DNA of 64,000 nucleotides. Source: Oscillospiraceae bacterium (GTDB lineage Bacteria > Bacillota > Clostridia > Oscillospirales > Ruminococcaceae). Positions 44,759 through 52,362 of this stretch are shown here, one piece after another (the first letter of the stretch is position 1; each line of letters begins with the position of its first letter). The position numbers and the translations under genes are program-made. The notes below the pieces were generated by a model, which was given only the letters and a program-made list of their open reading frames with translations, did not search any database and was not told where the DNA came from. The stretch spans positions 1 through 64,000 of the forward strand of contig CAAGBQ010000131.1 of assembly GCA_900768105.1 (NCBI GenBank), written 5' to 3'.

Positions 44759-45145
44759 TTATTTTGACCGTAGTAAAAAATATCGAATTTCGTTTTCTTC
44801 GCTGCCGTCATTTTTTACAATAACTATGGGGTTTTCCACATAGATTATATCGCCGGATACTGCGGCAACTTCCGGAAGGGGCCTATAAATTTTTGCGCCT
44901 TTCCCGAAAAAATTACTGTCGCCGTTGCGGTTAAAAATGCTGCGCACGGCGCTGTGTTCAATTTCGCCCGCTTCTTCGCCTAAAAAGGCGGGGTCAACCG
45001 CCGCGCCAACAGAGTAATAATATTTTCCGTCAAAGCGGACATAGCTTTTTGCGTTTGCGGCTTCGCGGGAAATAAACAGGAAAAGGCAGGCTGCGGAAAT
45101 TATAATCAGCAGCACATAAACAAACGGAAATTTTTTCGCTTCCAT
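44759..45145 (-). CDS. Membrane-anchored hypothetical protein (paralog)
   Basis: 128 residues; start ATG 45145 (MEAKKFPFVY), seven bases after AAGGAGG. One membrane helix (about 8-27) is followed by an extracytoplasmic domain with FDGKYYYSVG, PAFLGEEAGEIEH and FFGKGAKIYRPLPEV, matching the downstream gene segment by segment at low identity. This suggests tandem duplication and divergence. Both lack a lipobox. Function unknown; it has its own promoter. Confidence 0.65.
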   Translation of the reverse strand: MEAKKFPFVYVLLIIISAACLFLFISREAANAKSYVRFDGKYYYSVGAAVDPAFLGEEAGEIEHSAVRSIFNRNGDSNFFGKGAKIYRPLPEVAAVSGDIIYVENPIVIVKNDGSEENEIRYFLLRSK

Positions 45146-45211
45146 AATAAATTCCTCCTTATCAAAACTTAAGGCGGCAGAAGCCTTCGGCAAAAACCTT
45201 CTTTAATTCAT

Positions 45212-45239
45212 ATTATATAGGTAAGGTACATTTTGTCAA
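45212..45239 (-). promoter_or_regulatory. Promoter of the paralog pair
   Basis: On the minus strand, TTGACA (45239-45234), a 16-base spacer and TATAAT (45217-45212). Confidence 0.7.
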
Positions 45240-45403
45240 GCAGATATTAACATTTATGCCGAATTGGAATAAAATAAAAAATAATTTCACAGTAAAATAT
45301 AAATTTTCTTGAAAACGGTTAAAAAATCGACAATCTACATATTTTTTGTAAAAAACACATATAAATTTTCGTTAAAAATGTTGATAAATCGGCGCTTTTT
45401 GAG

Positions 45404-45432
45404 TTGTAAAAGACCGCGAAATGTGTTATAAT
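45404..45432 (+). promoter_or_regulatory. Promoter of the MFS transporter gene
   Basis: TTGTAA (45404-45409), a 17-base spacer, TATAAT (45427-45432). Confidence 0.65.
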
Positions 45433-45485
45433 GGCACATCATAGTAATCGGCACTTATTTTACGAAAGGCGGACTCTTCTTTCCT

Positions 45486-46754
45486 ATGAAAAAAAAGATC
45501 GCTTCAAGCGGTTCAACTGTTCTTTTTGTTGCTGCGTGCTGGATGGCATACAGCTTTTCATACATCGGCAGGCTCAATTTTTCCGCCTCCATGGCGGATA
45601 TGACCTCCTCCGGAATTTTGCTTAAATCCCAGGCGGGAGCCGTCACCACGGGCTTTTTTATCTGCTATGGCTGCGGCCAGTTTTTAAGCGGAATGCTTGG
45701 CGACCGCATAAATCCGCGGTACCTTGTTTTTGCCGGTCTTACATGTTCATCCCTTATCAATTTCGGAATATCCATGGGGCCGCCCCTTTGGCTTATGATA
45801 ATTCTTTGGAGTATGAACGGTCTTTCCCAGTCGCTGCTTTGGGCGCCGATATGCAAAATTGTTTCCGATAGGGTAAGCTCCGCGCGCCGCCAAAAGGCTT
45901 GTACCGCTCTTGCTACAACAATGGCGGGCGGCACGCTTATGGCATACATACTTTCGGCAATTTTGATAAACGCCTTTGGGTGGAAGGCTGCTTTTATAAG
46001 CGGAAGCAGCGCTACGCTGCTTGCGGCGCTTACTTGGATAATCGTCACCACGAAAATTGAGCATGAAGCGGACAAAAGCGGAATTTCCGAGGATATTGCA
46101 GTAGCAACCGAGGATGACGGCGAGGAAGTTCCGCACGAGGAAATCCCGACGAATCTTTGGAAGCTGCTTTGCGTTTCCGGACTGACCATTCTTGCCCTTG
46201 TGGGCGGAGTACAGGGCGTGCTGAAGGACTGTATGTCTACTTGGGTGCCGACATTTATTACGGATATGTTTAATATGGGTTCCGTGGTTTCGATTCTTAC
46301 CGGCGCATTCCTGCCCATATTCGGATTTTTCGGCCCGATTGTTACAAACAAGATTATGATGAAAACCCGCGATGAGCTTTCGTCGCTGTTTATTCTCTTT
46401 ATTGTTTCTGCGGGCTGCCTTGCAATGCTTGCGCTTTTCGGAAAATTCTCCATAGTTATTTCAATAATCGCTCTTGCGGTGACATATGCCTGTTCCCTTG
46501 GGCAGAATATGATACTGGTTGGCACTTTGCCGATGTATTTCAGCAAGGTAGGCAAGGTTTCTACCATAACGGGAACAATGGATGCGGTCTGTTATCTTAC
46601 CACCGCGGCGGTAAGTTGGATTACCGGTATTTTGGTGGACAGCACCGGCTGGACGCTTGTTATGTCCGGATGGTTTGTGCTTACCGTGCTTGCGGCAATC
46701 GGTACGCTTTTTGCAAAGCGCCGCTGGAACAAGTTCCGCCGTAACCTTTTCTGA
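45486..46754 (+). CDS. MFS transporter, organophosphate:phosphate antiporter-like
   Basis: A 422-residue carrier with twelve membrane helices in two halves and a charged central loop (about 195-215, EDIAVATEDDGEEVPHEE). The N-terminal ACWMAYSFSYIGRLNFSASM resembles the start of the GlpT/UhpT (OPA) group, where an Arg in helix 1 binds phosphate. MLGDRINPRYLVFAG is the MFS loop 2-3 motif. The substrate may be a phosphorylated or carboxylated metabolite, not assignable from sequence. The ribosome site is poor (ACTCTTCTTTCCT precedes the ATG). Confidence 0.85.
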   Translation: MKKKIASSGSTVLFVAACWMAYSFSYIGRLNFSASMADMTSSGILLKSQAGAVTTGFFICYGCGQFLSGMLGDRINPRYLVFAGLTCSSLINFGISMGPPLWLMIILWSMNGLSQSLLWAPICKIVSDRVSSARRQKACTALATTMAGGTLMAYILSAILINAFGWKAAFISGSSATLLAALTWIIVTTKIEHEADKSGISEDIAVATEDDGEEVPHEEIPTNLWKLLCVSGLTILALVGGVQGVLKDCMSTWVPTFITDMFNMGSVVSILTGAFLPIFGFFGPIVTNKIMMKTRDELSSLFILFIVSAGCLAMLALFGKFSIVISIIALAVTYACSLGQNMILVGTLPMYFSKVGKVSTITGTMDAVCYLTTAAVSWITGILVDSTGWTLVMSGWFVLTVLAAIGTLFAKRRWNKFRRNLF

Positions 46755-46783
46755 TGAATTTGCAGAAAAATTTAAGATTTTTC

Positions 46784-46812
46784 TTGACAGAACCCATACT
46801 TTGTGGTATCAT
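46784..46812 (+). promoter_or_regulatory. Promoter of tRNA-Arg
   Basis: TTGACA (46784-46789), a 17-base spacer, TATCAT (46807-46812), 28 bases before the tRNA. Confidence 0.75.
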
Positions 46813-46840
46813 ACATTTTGCGGCGAAAAGTTGCCGCTAT

Positions 46841-46917
46841 GCGTTGTTAGCTCAGCTGGATAGAGTGACTGACTACGAATCAGTAGGCCGAGGGTTCGAG
46901 TCCCCCACAGCGCACCA
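46841..46917 (+). tRNA. tRNA-Arg (anticodon ACG)
   Basis: The acceptor stem GCGTTGT pairs with ACAGCGC and CCA is encoded. The D arm has AGCTCAGCTGGATAGAGT and the T arm GGGTTCGAGTCCC. Stem ACTGA/TCAGT encloses loop CTACGAA, anticodon ACG, which TadA would convert to ICG for CGN arginine codons. Confidence 0.95.
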
Positions 46918-46921
46918 AAAG

Positions 46922-46954
46922 AAAAATCCTGCCGAATTTCGGCAGGATTTTTTG
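46922..46954 (+). terminator. Terminator of tRNA-Arg
   Basis: Stem AAATCCTGCCGA with its complement around ATT, then TTTTTTG. Confidence 0.85.
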
Positions 46955-47086
46955 TTTATATACAAACATGCTCTTGAAGGAGAAAGCGGATTTATATATG
47001 ATATAGATAAGGCGGAGAATTGATAAGGAAAAACTTTTTTGCCCGTTTTCGTTTTAAAAAAGTTTTATTGAAAGGATATGGACGCG

Positions 47087-47979
47087 ATGGACAAAAAAAC
47101 AGCCAGAGGAATATCTCTTGCAATTTTGGCGGCGGCGCTTTATGCAATAAACGCGCCGTTTTCAAAGCTGCTTTTGCAGCACATTCCGGCAACGCTTATG
47201 GCAGGGCTTCTGTATATCGGAGCGGGGGCGGGTATGGCGTTGGTGGCGCTTTTTCGCCGGATAAGCGGAGAAAAAGCGGAGAAACGCGGCTTTTCCCTTG
47301 CGGAAATGCCCTTTGTAATCGGGATGATTGTGCTTGATATAGCTGCGCCCGTTTGCCTTATGACGGGGCTTAAATACACCGCGGCGGCGAACGCCTCTCT
47401 GCTCAACAATTTTGAGATAGTTGCTACGGCGATTATCGCCTTGCGGTATTTAAGGAAAGCATAAGCCCGCGGCTTTGGCTTGGGATAGTGTTTGTAACTG
47501 CGTCTTGCACGCTGCTTTCGTTTGAGGATATGTCAAGCTTTAGGTTTTCGGGCGGTTCACTGCTTGTGCTTCTTGCGGCAACCTGTTGGGGATTTGAAAA
47601 TAACTGCACAAGAAAGCTTTCCTCCGGCGACCCGCTTAAAATAGTGCTTTTAAAAGGAATATTTTCGGGAAGCGGTTCGCTCATTATCGGATTTTGCATT
47701 GGGGAGCGTATCACTGCGCCGGAATATATTCCGGCGGTGCTCGCGCTTGGCTTTGTGGCATACGGGTTGAGCATATTCTTTTATGTTTATGCTCAAAGGC
47801 TGCTTGGTGCGGCGCGTACCAGCGCATACTATGCCGTTGCGCCGTTTATTGCGGCGGCGCTTTCTCTTCTGCTGCTTAAAGAACGCCTCGCGCCGACCTA
47901 TTTTGTGGCGCTGCTGCTTATGGCGGCGGGCGCATGGCTTGCTTCCGGCGATAAGCCGCTTTTCAAGAAAAGGGCTTGA
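47087..47979 (+). pseudogene. EamA-family drug/metabolite permease, frameshifted
   Basis: Ten-helix EamA/DMT transporter split by a frameshift. Frame 1 starts at ATG 47087 (MDKKTARGISLAI), ten bases after AAAGGA, and runs through FEIVATAIIALRYL, then stops at 47464. The rest continues in another frame: VFKESISPRLWLGIVFVTA through LLLMAAGAWLASGDKPLF to 47979. Joining the two parts at about 47447-47449 by restoring one base gives a normal protein of about 298 residues. A start inside the second part (GTG 47488) is not needed. It may be a recent pseudogene or a sequencing error. The stop codon lies in a TTGAGCACGG repeat. Confidence 0.85.
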
Positions 47980-48026
47980 GCACGGATGAATAATATTTGA
48001 GCACGGAAGAAGGCGCCGTGCTCAAA
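47976..48026 (+). repeat. Three TTGAGCACGG copies, two forming a hairpin
   Basis: Direct copies at 47976-47985 and 47997-48006 and an inverted copy at 48016-48025. The arms TTTGAGCACGG (47996-48006) and CCGTGCTCAAA (48016-48026) pair perfectly over 11 bp. The first copy includes the permease stop codon. Confidence 0.7.
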
Positions 48027-48037
48027 GGCACAAAAAG

Positions 48038-48064
48038 CGGAACGCTCTGCGTTCCGTTTTTTTA
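48038..48064 (+). terminator. Terminator after the permease gene
   Basis: CGGAACGC and GCGTTCCG around TCT, followed by eight T. Confidence 0.85.
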
Positions 48065-48086
48065 TTCCGGAATTTGCGGATTTCTG

Positions 48087-48115
48087 TTGACAAAGAGCCG
48101 GAACTCTTTTATAAT
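48087..48115 (+). promoter_or_regulatory. Perfect-consensus promoter of psuK-psuG with dyad in spacer
   Basis: TTGACA (48087-48092), 17 bases, TATAAT (48110-48115). The spacer contains AAAGAG-CCGGAA-CTCTTT (48092-48109), a 6-bp inverted repeat well placed for a repressor. The HTH domain of the kinase encoded downstream is a candidate. Confidence 0.7.
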
Positions 48116-48160
48116 AAGCATATGTTTAGAAAATAAATAAATGTTCAGGAGGCTGCCTTT

Positions 48161-49243
48161 ATGACACAGCGGGAACGGCAGGTTTTGCAGCTTATTGAAA
48201 AGAATCCGCTTATTTCGCAACAGCAGATAGCCGACGCTTTGGGAATAACGCGGTCCAGCGCGGCTGTTCATATTTCAAACCTTTCAAGAAAAGGGTTAAT
48301 TGCCGGAAGAGGTTATGTTCTCCGCTCCGGAAGCTATGCGGTTGTTGTGGGCGGGGTTAATGTGGATATTGGCGGAAGGTCTTTTGAACCGCTTGTAGCC
48401 GCCGATTCCAATCCCGGAAAGGTTACGGTAAGCCTTGGCGGCGTTGGGCGGAACATTGCCCATAATTTAAGCTTGCTCGGCACCGATGTGCGGTTCCTTA
48501 CTGCATACGGCGAGGATAACCACGGCGCGCAGGTGGCGGCTTCCTGCTCCGAGCTTGGCATTGATATAAGCCATGCTTTGCGTACCTCCGAAGCACCTAC
48601 CTCCACCTACCTCTATTTGGCGGATAACCTTGGAGAGATGGCGCTTGCGGTATCGGATATGTCGGTGTGCGAGCGAATTACGCCTGCTTATCTTGCTGCA
48701 CAGCTGCCGCTTTTACAAAACGCGCAGGTTGTGGTAGCGGACACCAATATTCCGAAAGAATCACTGGAGTTTTTGGCGCAGAATTGCAGCGCGCCGCTGT
48801 TTATAGATCCGGTATCCACCGCAAAGGCGGAAAAAATTCGGGGAATTCTCCACGGAATCCACACCTTGAAGCCTAATGCTTTGGAAGCGGCGCTGCTTAC
48901 CGGAGTGGAAATCAACGGTCCGGAGGATGCAAAAAAGGCCGCTGGCAGGCTTTTAAAGATGGGTGTTCATCGGGTGTTTATCTCCATGGGAGGAAGCGGC
49001 GTTTGCGCCGCCATGGCGGATGAGTGTATAATTTTGCCGCCGATACAGGGGAACCGGATTAACACCACGGGCTGCGGCGACGCCTTTATGGCGGCAATAG
49101 TTTGGGCATATCTGGAGGGTATGGATTTGGAGAATACGGCGCTTGCGGGTCTTGCGGCAGGCTCCGTTGCTATGGAATATCCCGAAACTATCAACCCCGC
49201 GCTTTGCGCCGTCGCCGTAAAAAAGCGTATGGAGCAGCGTTGA
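48161..49243 (+). CDS. psuK: Pseudouridine kinase with N-terminal HTH domain
   Basis: PfkB-family kinase that phosphorylates pseudouridine before PsuG splits it; 360 residues. Residues 1-55 are a winged helix (QLIEKNPLISQQQIADALGITRSSAAVHISNL), as in many PsuK/YeiC-type kinases. The ribokinase fold follows with VVVGGVNVDIGG, GGVGRNIAHNLSLLG, and the ATP/anion-hole motif NTTGCGDAF containing the catalytic Asp. CAGGAGG precedes the ATG. The next gene is psuG, which fixes the assignment. The stop is in a TTGAGCACAG repeat variant. Confidence 0.9.
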   Translation: MTQRERQVLQLIEKNPLISQQQIADALGITRSSAAVHISNLSRKGLIAGRGYVLRSGSYAVVVGGVNVDIGGRSFEPLVAADSNPGKVTVSLGGVGRNIAHNLSLLGTDVRFLTAYGEDNHGAQVAASCSELGIDISHALRTSEAPTSTYLYLADNLGEMALAVSDMSVCERITPAYLAAQLPLLQNAQVVVADTNIPKESLEFLAQNCSAPLFIDPVSTAKAEKIRGILHGIHTLKPNALEAALLTGVEINGPEDAKKAAGRLLKMGVHRVFISMGGSGVCAAMADECIILPPIQGNRINTTGCGDAFMAAIVWAYLEGMDLENTALAGLAAGSVAMEYPETINPALCAVAVKKRMEQR

Positions 49244-49293
49244 GCACAGATAAAAATAAAACATTTATGATATAAAAGAAAGGACGGTTTATT

Positions 49294-50214
49294 ATGAATC
49301 TTAACAGCTATTTGGATGTTAACCCGGAGGTTGCACAGGCAGTAAAGGAAGGCAAGCCGGTTGTGGCGCTGGAATCCACCATTATTTCACACGGTATGCC
49401 CTATCCTCAAAATGTAGAAACCGCTTTGAATGTTGAAAAAATTATTCGTGAAAACGGTGCGGTTCCCGCAACGATTGCAATAATCGGCGGCCGCCTGAAG
49501 GCGGGTCTTACTCCGGAAGAAATTGAATACTTCGGCAAAAAAGGCACCGCGATTCATAAGGCTTCCCGCCGCGATTTGGCTGTTTTGTGCGCAGAGGGAG
49601 AGGACGGCGCCACCACCGTTACCACCACAATGATGATTGCGCATATGGCAGGAATCAAAATTTTTGCCACCGGCGGAATTGGCGGAGTTCACCGCGGAGC
49701 GGAAACCACCATGGACATTTCTGCCGATTTGGAGGAGCTGGCGCATACCCCTGTTATGGTCGTCTGTGCCGGCGCAAAATCCATTCTTGATTTGGGGCTT
49801 ACTCTTGAATATCTTGAAACAAAGGGCGTTCCGGTTCTAGGTTATCAAACCGAGGAGCTGCCCGCCTTTTACACCCGCCAATCCGGCTTTGGAGTGGACT
49901 ATCGGGTGGAAAGCCCCGAACAGCTTGCAAAAATCTTTAAAACCCACAACGATTTGGCGCTTAACGGCGGTATTCTTGTTACCAACCCGATTCCCGAAGA
50001 ATACGCTATGCCGAAGGATGTAATTGATGCGGCTATTGATAAAGCCATTGCCGAAAGCAAGGAACAAGGCATACACGGAAAGGCAACAACGCCCTTCCTT
50101 CTTGCCCGCGTTGCCGAGCTTACCGGCGGCGACAGCCTTGCTTCCAATATTCGCCTTGTTTATAACAACGCCGCGCTTGCCGCCCGCACCGCGGTGGAAT
50201 ATTGCAAGCTTTAA
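49294..50214 (+). CDS. psuG: Pseudouridine-5'-phosphate glycosidase
   Basis: Splits the C-C glycosidic bond of pseudouridine 5'-phosphate to uracil and ribose 5-phosphate, allowing recovery of modified RNA bases. 306 residues, full length for PsuG. Family motifs are VVALESTIISHGMPYPQNVE, GLTPEEIEYF, the metal and phosphate region DGATTVTTTMMIAHMAGI, IFATGGIGGVHRGAE and GKATTPFLLARVAELTGG. AAAGGACGG precedes the ATG. Operon with psuK (50-base gap). Confidence 0.97.
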   Translation: MNLNSYLDVNPEVAQAVKEGKPVVALESTIISHGMPYPQNVETALNVEKIIRENGAVPATIAIIGGRLKAGLTPEEIEYFGKKGTAIHKASRRDLAVLCAEGEDGATTVTTTMMIAHMAGIKIFATGGIGGVHRGAETTMDISADLEELAHTPVMVVCAGAKSILDLGLTLEYLETKGVPVLGYQTEELPAFYTRQSGFGVDYRVESPEQLAKIFKTHNDLALNGGILVTNPIPEEYAMPKDVIDAAIDKAIAESKEQGIHGKATTPFLLARVAELTGGDSLASNIRLVYNNAALAARTAVEYCKL

Positions 50215-50241
50215 GCGTTTTGTACGAATTTAAATACTAAC

Positions 50242-50283
50242 AAAAAAAGCGTTCCGAACCAAAAAATTCGGGACGCTTTTTTG
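50242..50283. terminator. Bidirectional terminator
   Basis: Stem AAAAAAGCGTTCCGAA with TTCGGGACGCTTTTTT (one mismatch) around CCAAAAAA, flanked by A and T runs. Separates convergent psuG and the F420-ligase-like gene. Confidence 0.8.
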
Positions 50284-50312
50284 TAAAGGCGCGGAGCACC
50301 TTTATGCAAAAA

Positions 50313-51512
50313 TCAGTTCGTGTAGTTATCAAAATAACCCTGAACAAGCACAACGGGAGTGCCTTTATCGCCGCTTCCGCTGGTAAGGTCGCAAAGGGAA
50401 CCGATAAGGTCGGTAAGCTGGCGCGGGGTGGTTCCCTGTGCCGCCATATTGCCCACAAGGCTGCCGCTTTTCGCTTTAATGCTTTCGGAGATCGCGGCTT
50501 TCAGTTCTTCTCCGGAAAGGTGACTGAAATCATTATCCGCAAGATATTTGAGCTTCAGCTCGTTGGGAGTACCGACAAGACCGTCGGTAAAAAACGGAGA
50601 AACAATCGGGTCCGCAAGCTCCCAAATCTTGCCCTGGGGGTCTTTAAATGCGCCGTCGCCGTATATCATAACCTCCACATGCTTGCCGGTAGCCTCAAGG
50701 ATACGGCGCTGAACCTCAAGAACAAGGGGTTGGCAATCCCGCGGGAACAGCTTGATTTTGTCCTCTGTGGATTTGTTGGAGCCGAGAAGACCGTATTTTT
50801 CGTTATAGCCGCTTCCGTCAACGGAGGAGGTCATAATATCGTCAAGACCAAGGACCGTTTTTGCGCCGGCGGCTTTAAGTATGCGCTTTGTGCGGGCGCG
50901 GGTGTGAATATCGCAGGTGAGAACGGTATCGGTATAATCAAGAATGGCCTTTGCATGGTTGGCAAAGATTATCTCAACCTCCGCGCCGCATTCGCGGATA
51001 AGGTTGCCATAGTATTCAACATAGTCAATGCCGGTGAACTCGTGGCGGTTTTCGCCGAAAAGCTCGCGGTATTTTTCAAGGGTAAGAACATCGGAATAGG
51101 GGTTGATTCCGGCTTCGTCGATTTTATCCAGGCTTACAAGGCTGTTGCCCACTTCGTCGGAGGGATAGCTTAACATAAGCACGATTTTTTTCGCGCCGGA
51201 GGCGATTCCGCGAAGGCAGATCGCAAAGCGGTTGCGTGAAAGAATAGGGAAGATTACGCCGATGGTGCCGCCGCCGAGTTTTTCTTTAACATCCTTTGCG
51301 ATTGCTTCTACGGAAGCGTAGTTGCCCTGTGCGCGGGCTGCAATGGATTCTGTAATAGAGATAACATCGCGGTCACGAAGCTCAAATCCTTCGCTTTTTG
51401 CGGCTTCAAGCACGCTTTCGGTTACAATGGCGGCAAGGTCGTCGCCCTCGCGGATAATCGGGCAGCGGATTCCGCGGGAAACGGTGCCTACTCTTCTTGT
51501 GTTCTGTTCCAT
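50313..51512 (-). CDS. Coenzyme F420-0:L-glutamate ligase-like protein
   Basis: A 399-residue protein with an N-terminal domain like CofE/FbiB, which adds glutamate to F420-0. I see RCPIIREGDDLAAIVTESV, the core DVISITESIAARAQGN, and GGTIGVIFPILSRNRFAICLRGIA. The residues after about 250 have no counterpart in the ~250-residue CofE. No other F420 gene is in the window, and F420 is not usual in Clostridia, so the true substrate may be another carboxylate. Start ATG 51512 (MEQNTRRVG) after GAAAGGAC; in-frame sequence continues upstream without a start signal and opposite other genes, so it is excluded. Confidence 0.8.
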   Translation of the reverse strand: MEQNTRRVGTVSRGIRCPIIREGDDLAAIVTESVLEAAKSEGFELRDRDVISITESIAARAQGNYASVEAIAKDVKEKLGGGTIGVIFPILSRNRFAICLRGIASGAKKIVLMLSYPSDEVGNSLVSLDKIDEAGINPYSDVLTLEKYRELFGENRHEFTGIDYVEYYGNLIRECGAEVEIIFANHAKAILDYTDTVLTCDIHTRARTKRILKAAGAKTVLGLDDIMTSSVDGSGYNEKYGLLGSNKSTEDKIKLFPRDCQPLVLEVQRRILEATGKHVEVMIYGDGAFKDPQGKIWELADPIVSPFFTDGLVGTPNELKLKYLADNDFSHLSGEELKAAISESIKAKSGSLVGNMAAQGTTPRQLTDLIGSLCDLTSGSGDKGTPVVLVQGYFDNYTN

Positions 51513-51542
51513 TTTTGAAAAAGTCCTTTCTTGTTTTACGAT

Positions 51543-51558
51543 GGGCGGCTTCGCCGCC
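51543..51558 (-). other. Small hairpin in the leader of the F420-ligase-like gene
   Basis: GGCGGC-GAA-GCCGCC on the minus strand between promoter and ribosome site. Its role is unknown; it may stabilise the leader. Confidence 0.35.
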
Positions 51559-51574
51559 AAAACATTTACAACTA

Positions 51575-51603
51575 ATTGTAGCCGATAAACATACAAATTG
51601 CAA
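51575..51603 (-). promoter_or_regulatory. Promoter of the F420-ligase-like gene
   Basis: On the minus strand, TTGCAA (51603-51598), a 17-base spacer, TACAAT (51580-51575). Confidence 0.6.
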
Positions 51604-51643
51604 GTTAATAAGCAGGACTTTGCAAAAAGTTTAAAATTGGGGG

Positions 51644-51674
51644 TTGACTCTGCCACTGTGTCAGGCTTTATAAT
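51644..51674 (+). promoter_or_regulatory. MerR-type promoter with 19-base spacer
   Basis: TTGACT (51644-51649) and TATAAT (51669-51674) are 19 bases apart, too long for RNA polymerase alone but typical of MerR-activated promoters. The spacer holds the dyad CTGCCAC-T-GTGTCAG (51650-51664, one mismatch). The MerR gene two positions downstream is the likely activator. Confidence 0.7.
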
Positions 51675-51676
51675 AG

Positions 51677-51696
51677 CATCAGTACCGGTACTGATG
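51677..51696. promoter_or_regulatory. Perfect 20-bp palindrome at the start site
   Basis: CATCAGTACCGGTACTGATG, perfectly self-complementary, lies immediately after the -10 box, covering the expected +1. A second operator for another repressor, or an mRNA leader hairpin, are both possible. Confidence 0.6.
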
Positions 51697-51713
51697 ACAA
51701 AGGAGCGTGCAAA

Positions 51714-52343
51714 ATGGCGTTTGATTTCAAAAAGGAAATGAAGGAGCTGTATTCGCCGAAAGCAAAGCCGGAGGCGGTCTTTGTTCCTGCGGCAAATTAC
51801 ATTGCAATTCGAGGAAGGGGCGACCCGAACGAGCCGGATGGAGATTATCAAAAGGCGCTTCATAAGCTCTATGCAATCGCTTATACGGTAAAGAATATGA
51901 GCAAAGCGGGAAAAATAGAGGGCGGATTTGATTTTGTGGTACCGCCGCTGGAGGGCTTTTGGCATAATGATGCCGTTTGCGAAGCGGGCTGCGCCAAGAA
52001 GTCGGAGTTTAGTTGGATCTCTGTTATTCGCCTGCCGGATTTCGTGAAAAAATCCGATTTTGAAAAGGCATTGCAGGAAGTGGAGCGCAAAAAGAAGCTC
52101 TCCTTTTCCGAAGCGGAGTTTTTGCATATGGAGGAGGGGCTTTGCGCACAAATTCTGCATATAGGCTCCTATGATGAGGAGCCGTCTTCCGTTGCGGTTA
52201 TGGATAAATTTATTTTGGAAAACGGGTATAAAAACGACATAAGCGAAAAACGGGCGCACCACGAAATATATCTTTCGGATCCGCGAAAAGTTCCGGAGGA
52301 AAAACGCCGCACGGTAATTCGTCATCCCATAGTAAAAGAATAA
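51714..52343 (+). CDS. GyrI-like small-molecule-binding protein
   Basis: A 209-residue protein of the stand-alone GyrI/SOUL-like ligand-binding group. Motifs are FVPAANYIAIRGRGDPNEPDGDYQKAL at the N-terminus, GGFDFVVPPLEGFWH in the middle, EGLCAQILHIGSYDEEPSSV (the conserved Glu/Tyr strand) and YLSDPRKVPEEKRRTVIRHPI at the C-terminus. AAAGGAGCG precedes the ATG. It stands first in an operon with a MerR regulator that has a related effector domain, so it may sequester or hydrolyse the compound sensed by the regulator. Confidence 0.88.
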   Translation: MAFDFKKEMKELYSPKAKPEAVFVPAANYIAIRGRGDPNEPDGDYQKALHKLYAIAYTVKNMSKAGKIEGGFDFVVPPLEGFWHNDAVCEAGCAKKSEFSWISVIRLPDFVKKSDFEKALQEVERKKKLSFSEAEFLHMEEGLCAQILHIGSYDEEPSSVAVMDKFILENGYKNDISEKRAHHEIYLSDPRKVPEEKRRTVIRHPIVKE

Positions 52344-52362
52344 ACGAAAGGGGGCGCATGGA

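Larger units (their letters stand above)
45146..45485. other. Divergent intergenic region
   Basis: AT-rich 340 bases. It contains a leftward promoter at 45212-45239 and a rightward one at 45404-45432 (listed). The stretch between them, 45240-45400, holds A/T runs only; no gene or strong hairpin seen. Confidence 0.5.

Noticed and set aside
47488..47979. The second half of the EamA gene as a separate protein
   Set aside because: It begins in mid-domain without a ribosome site and continues the first half exactly after a one-base shift.
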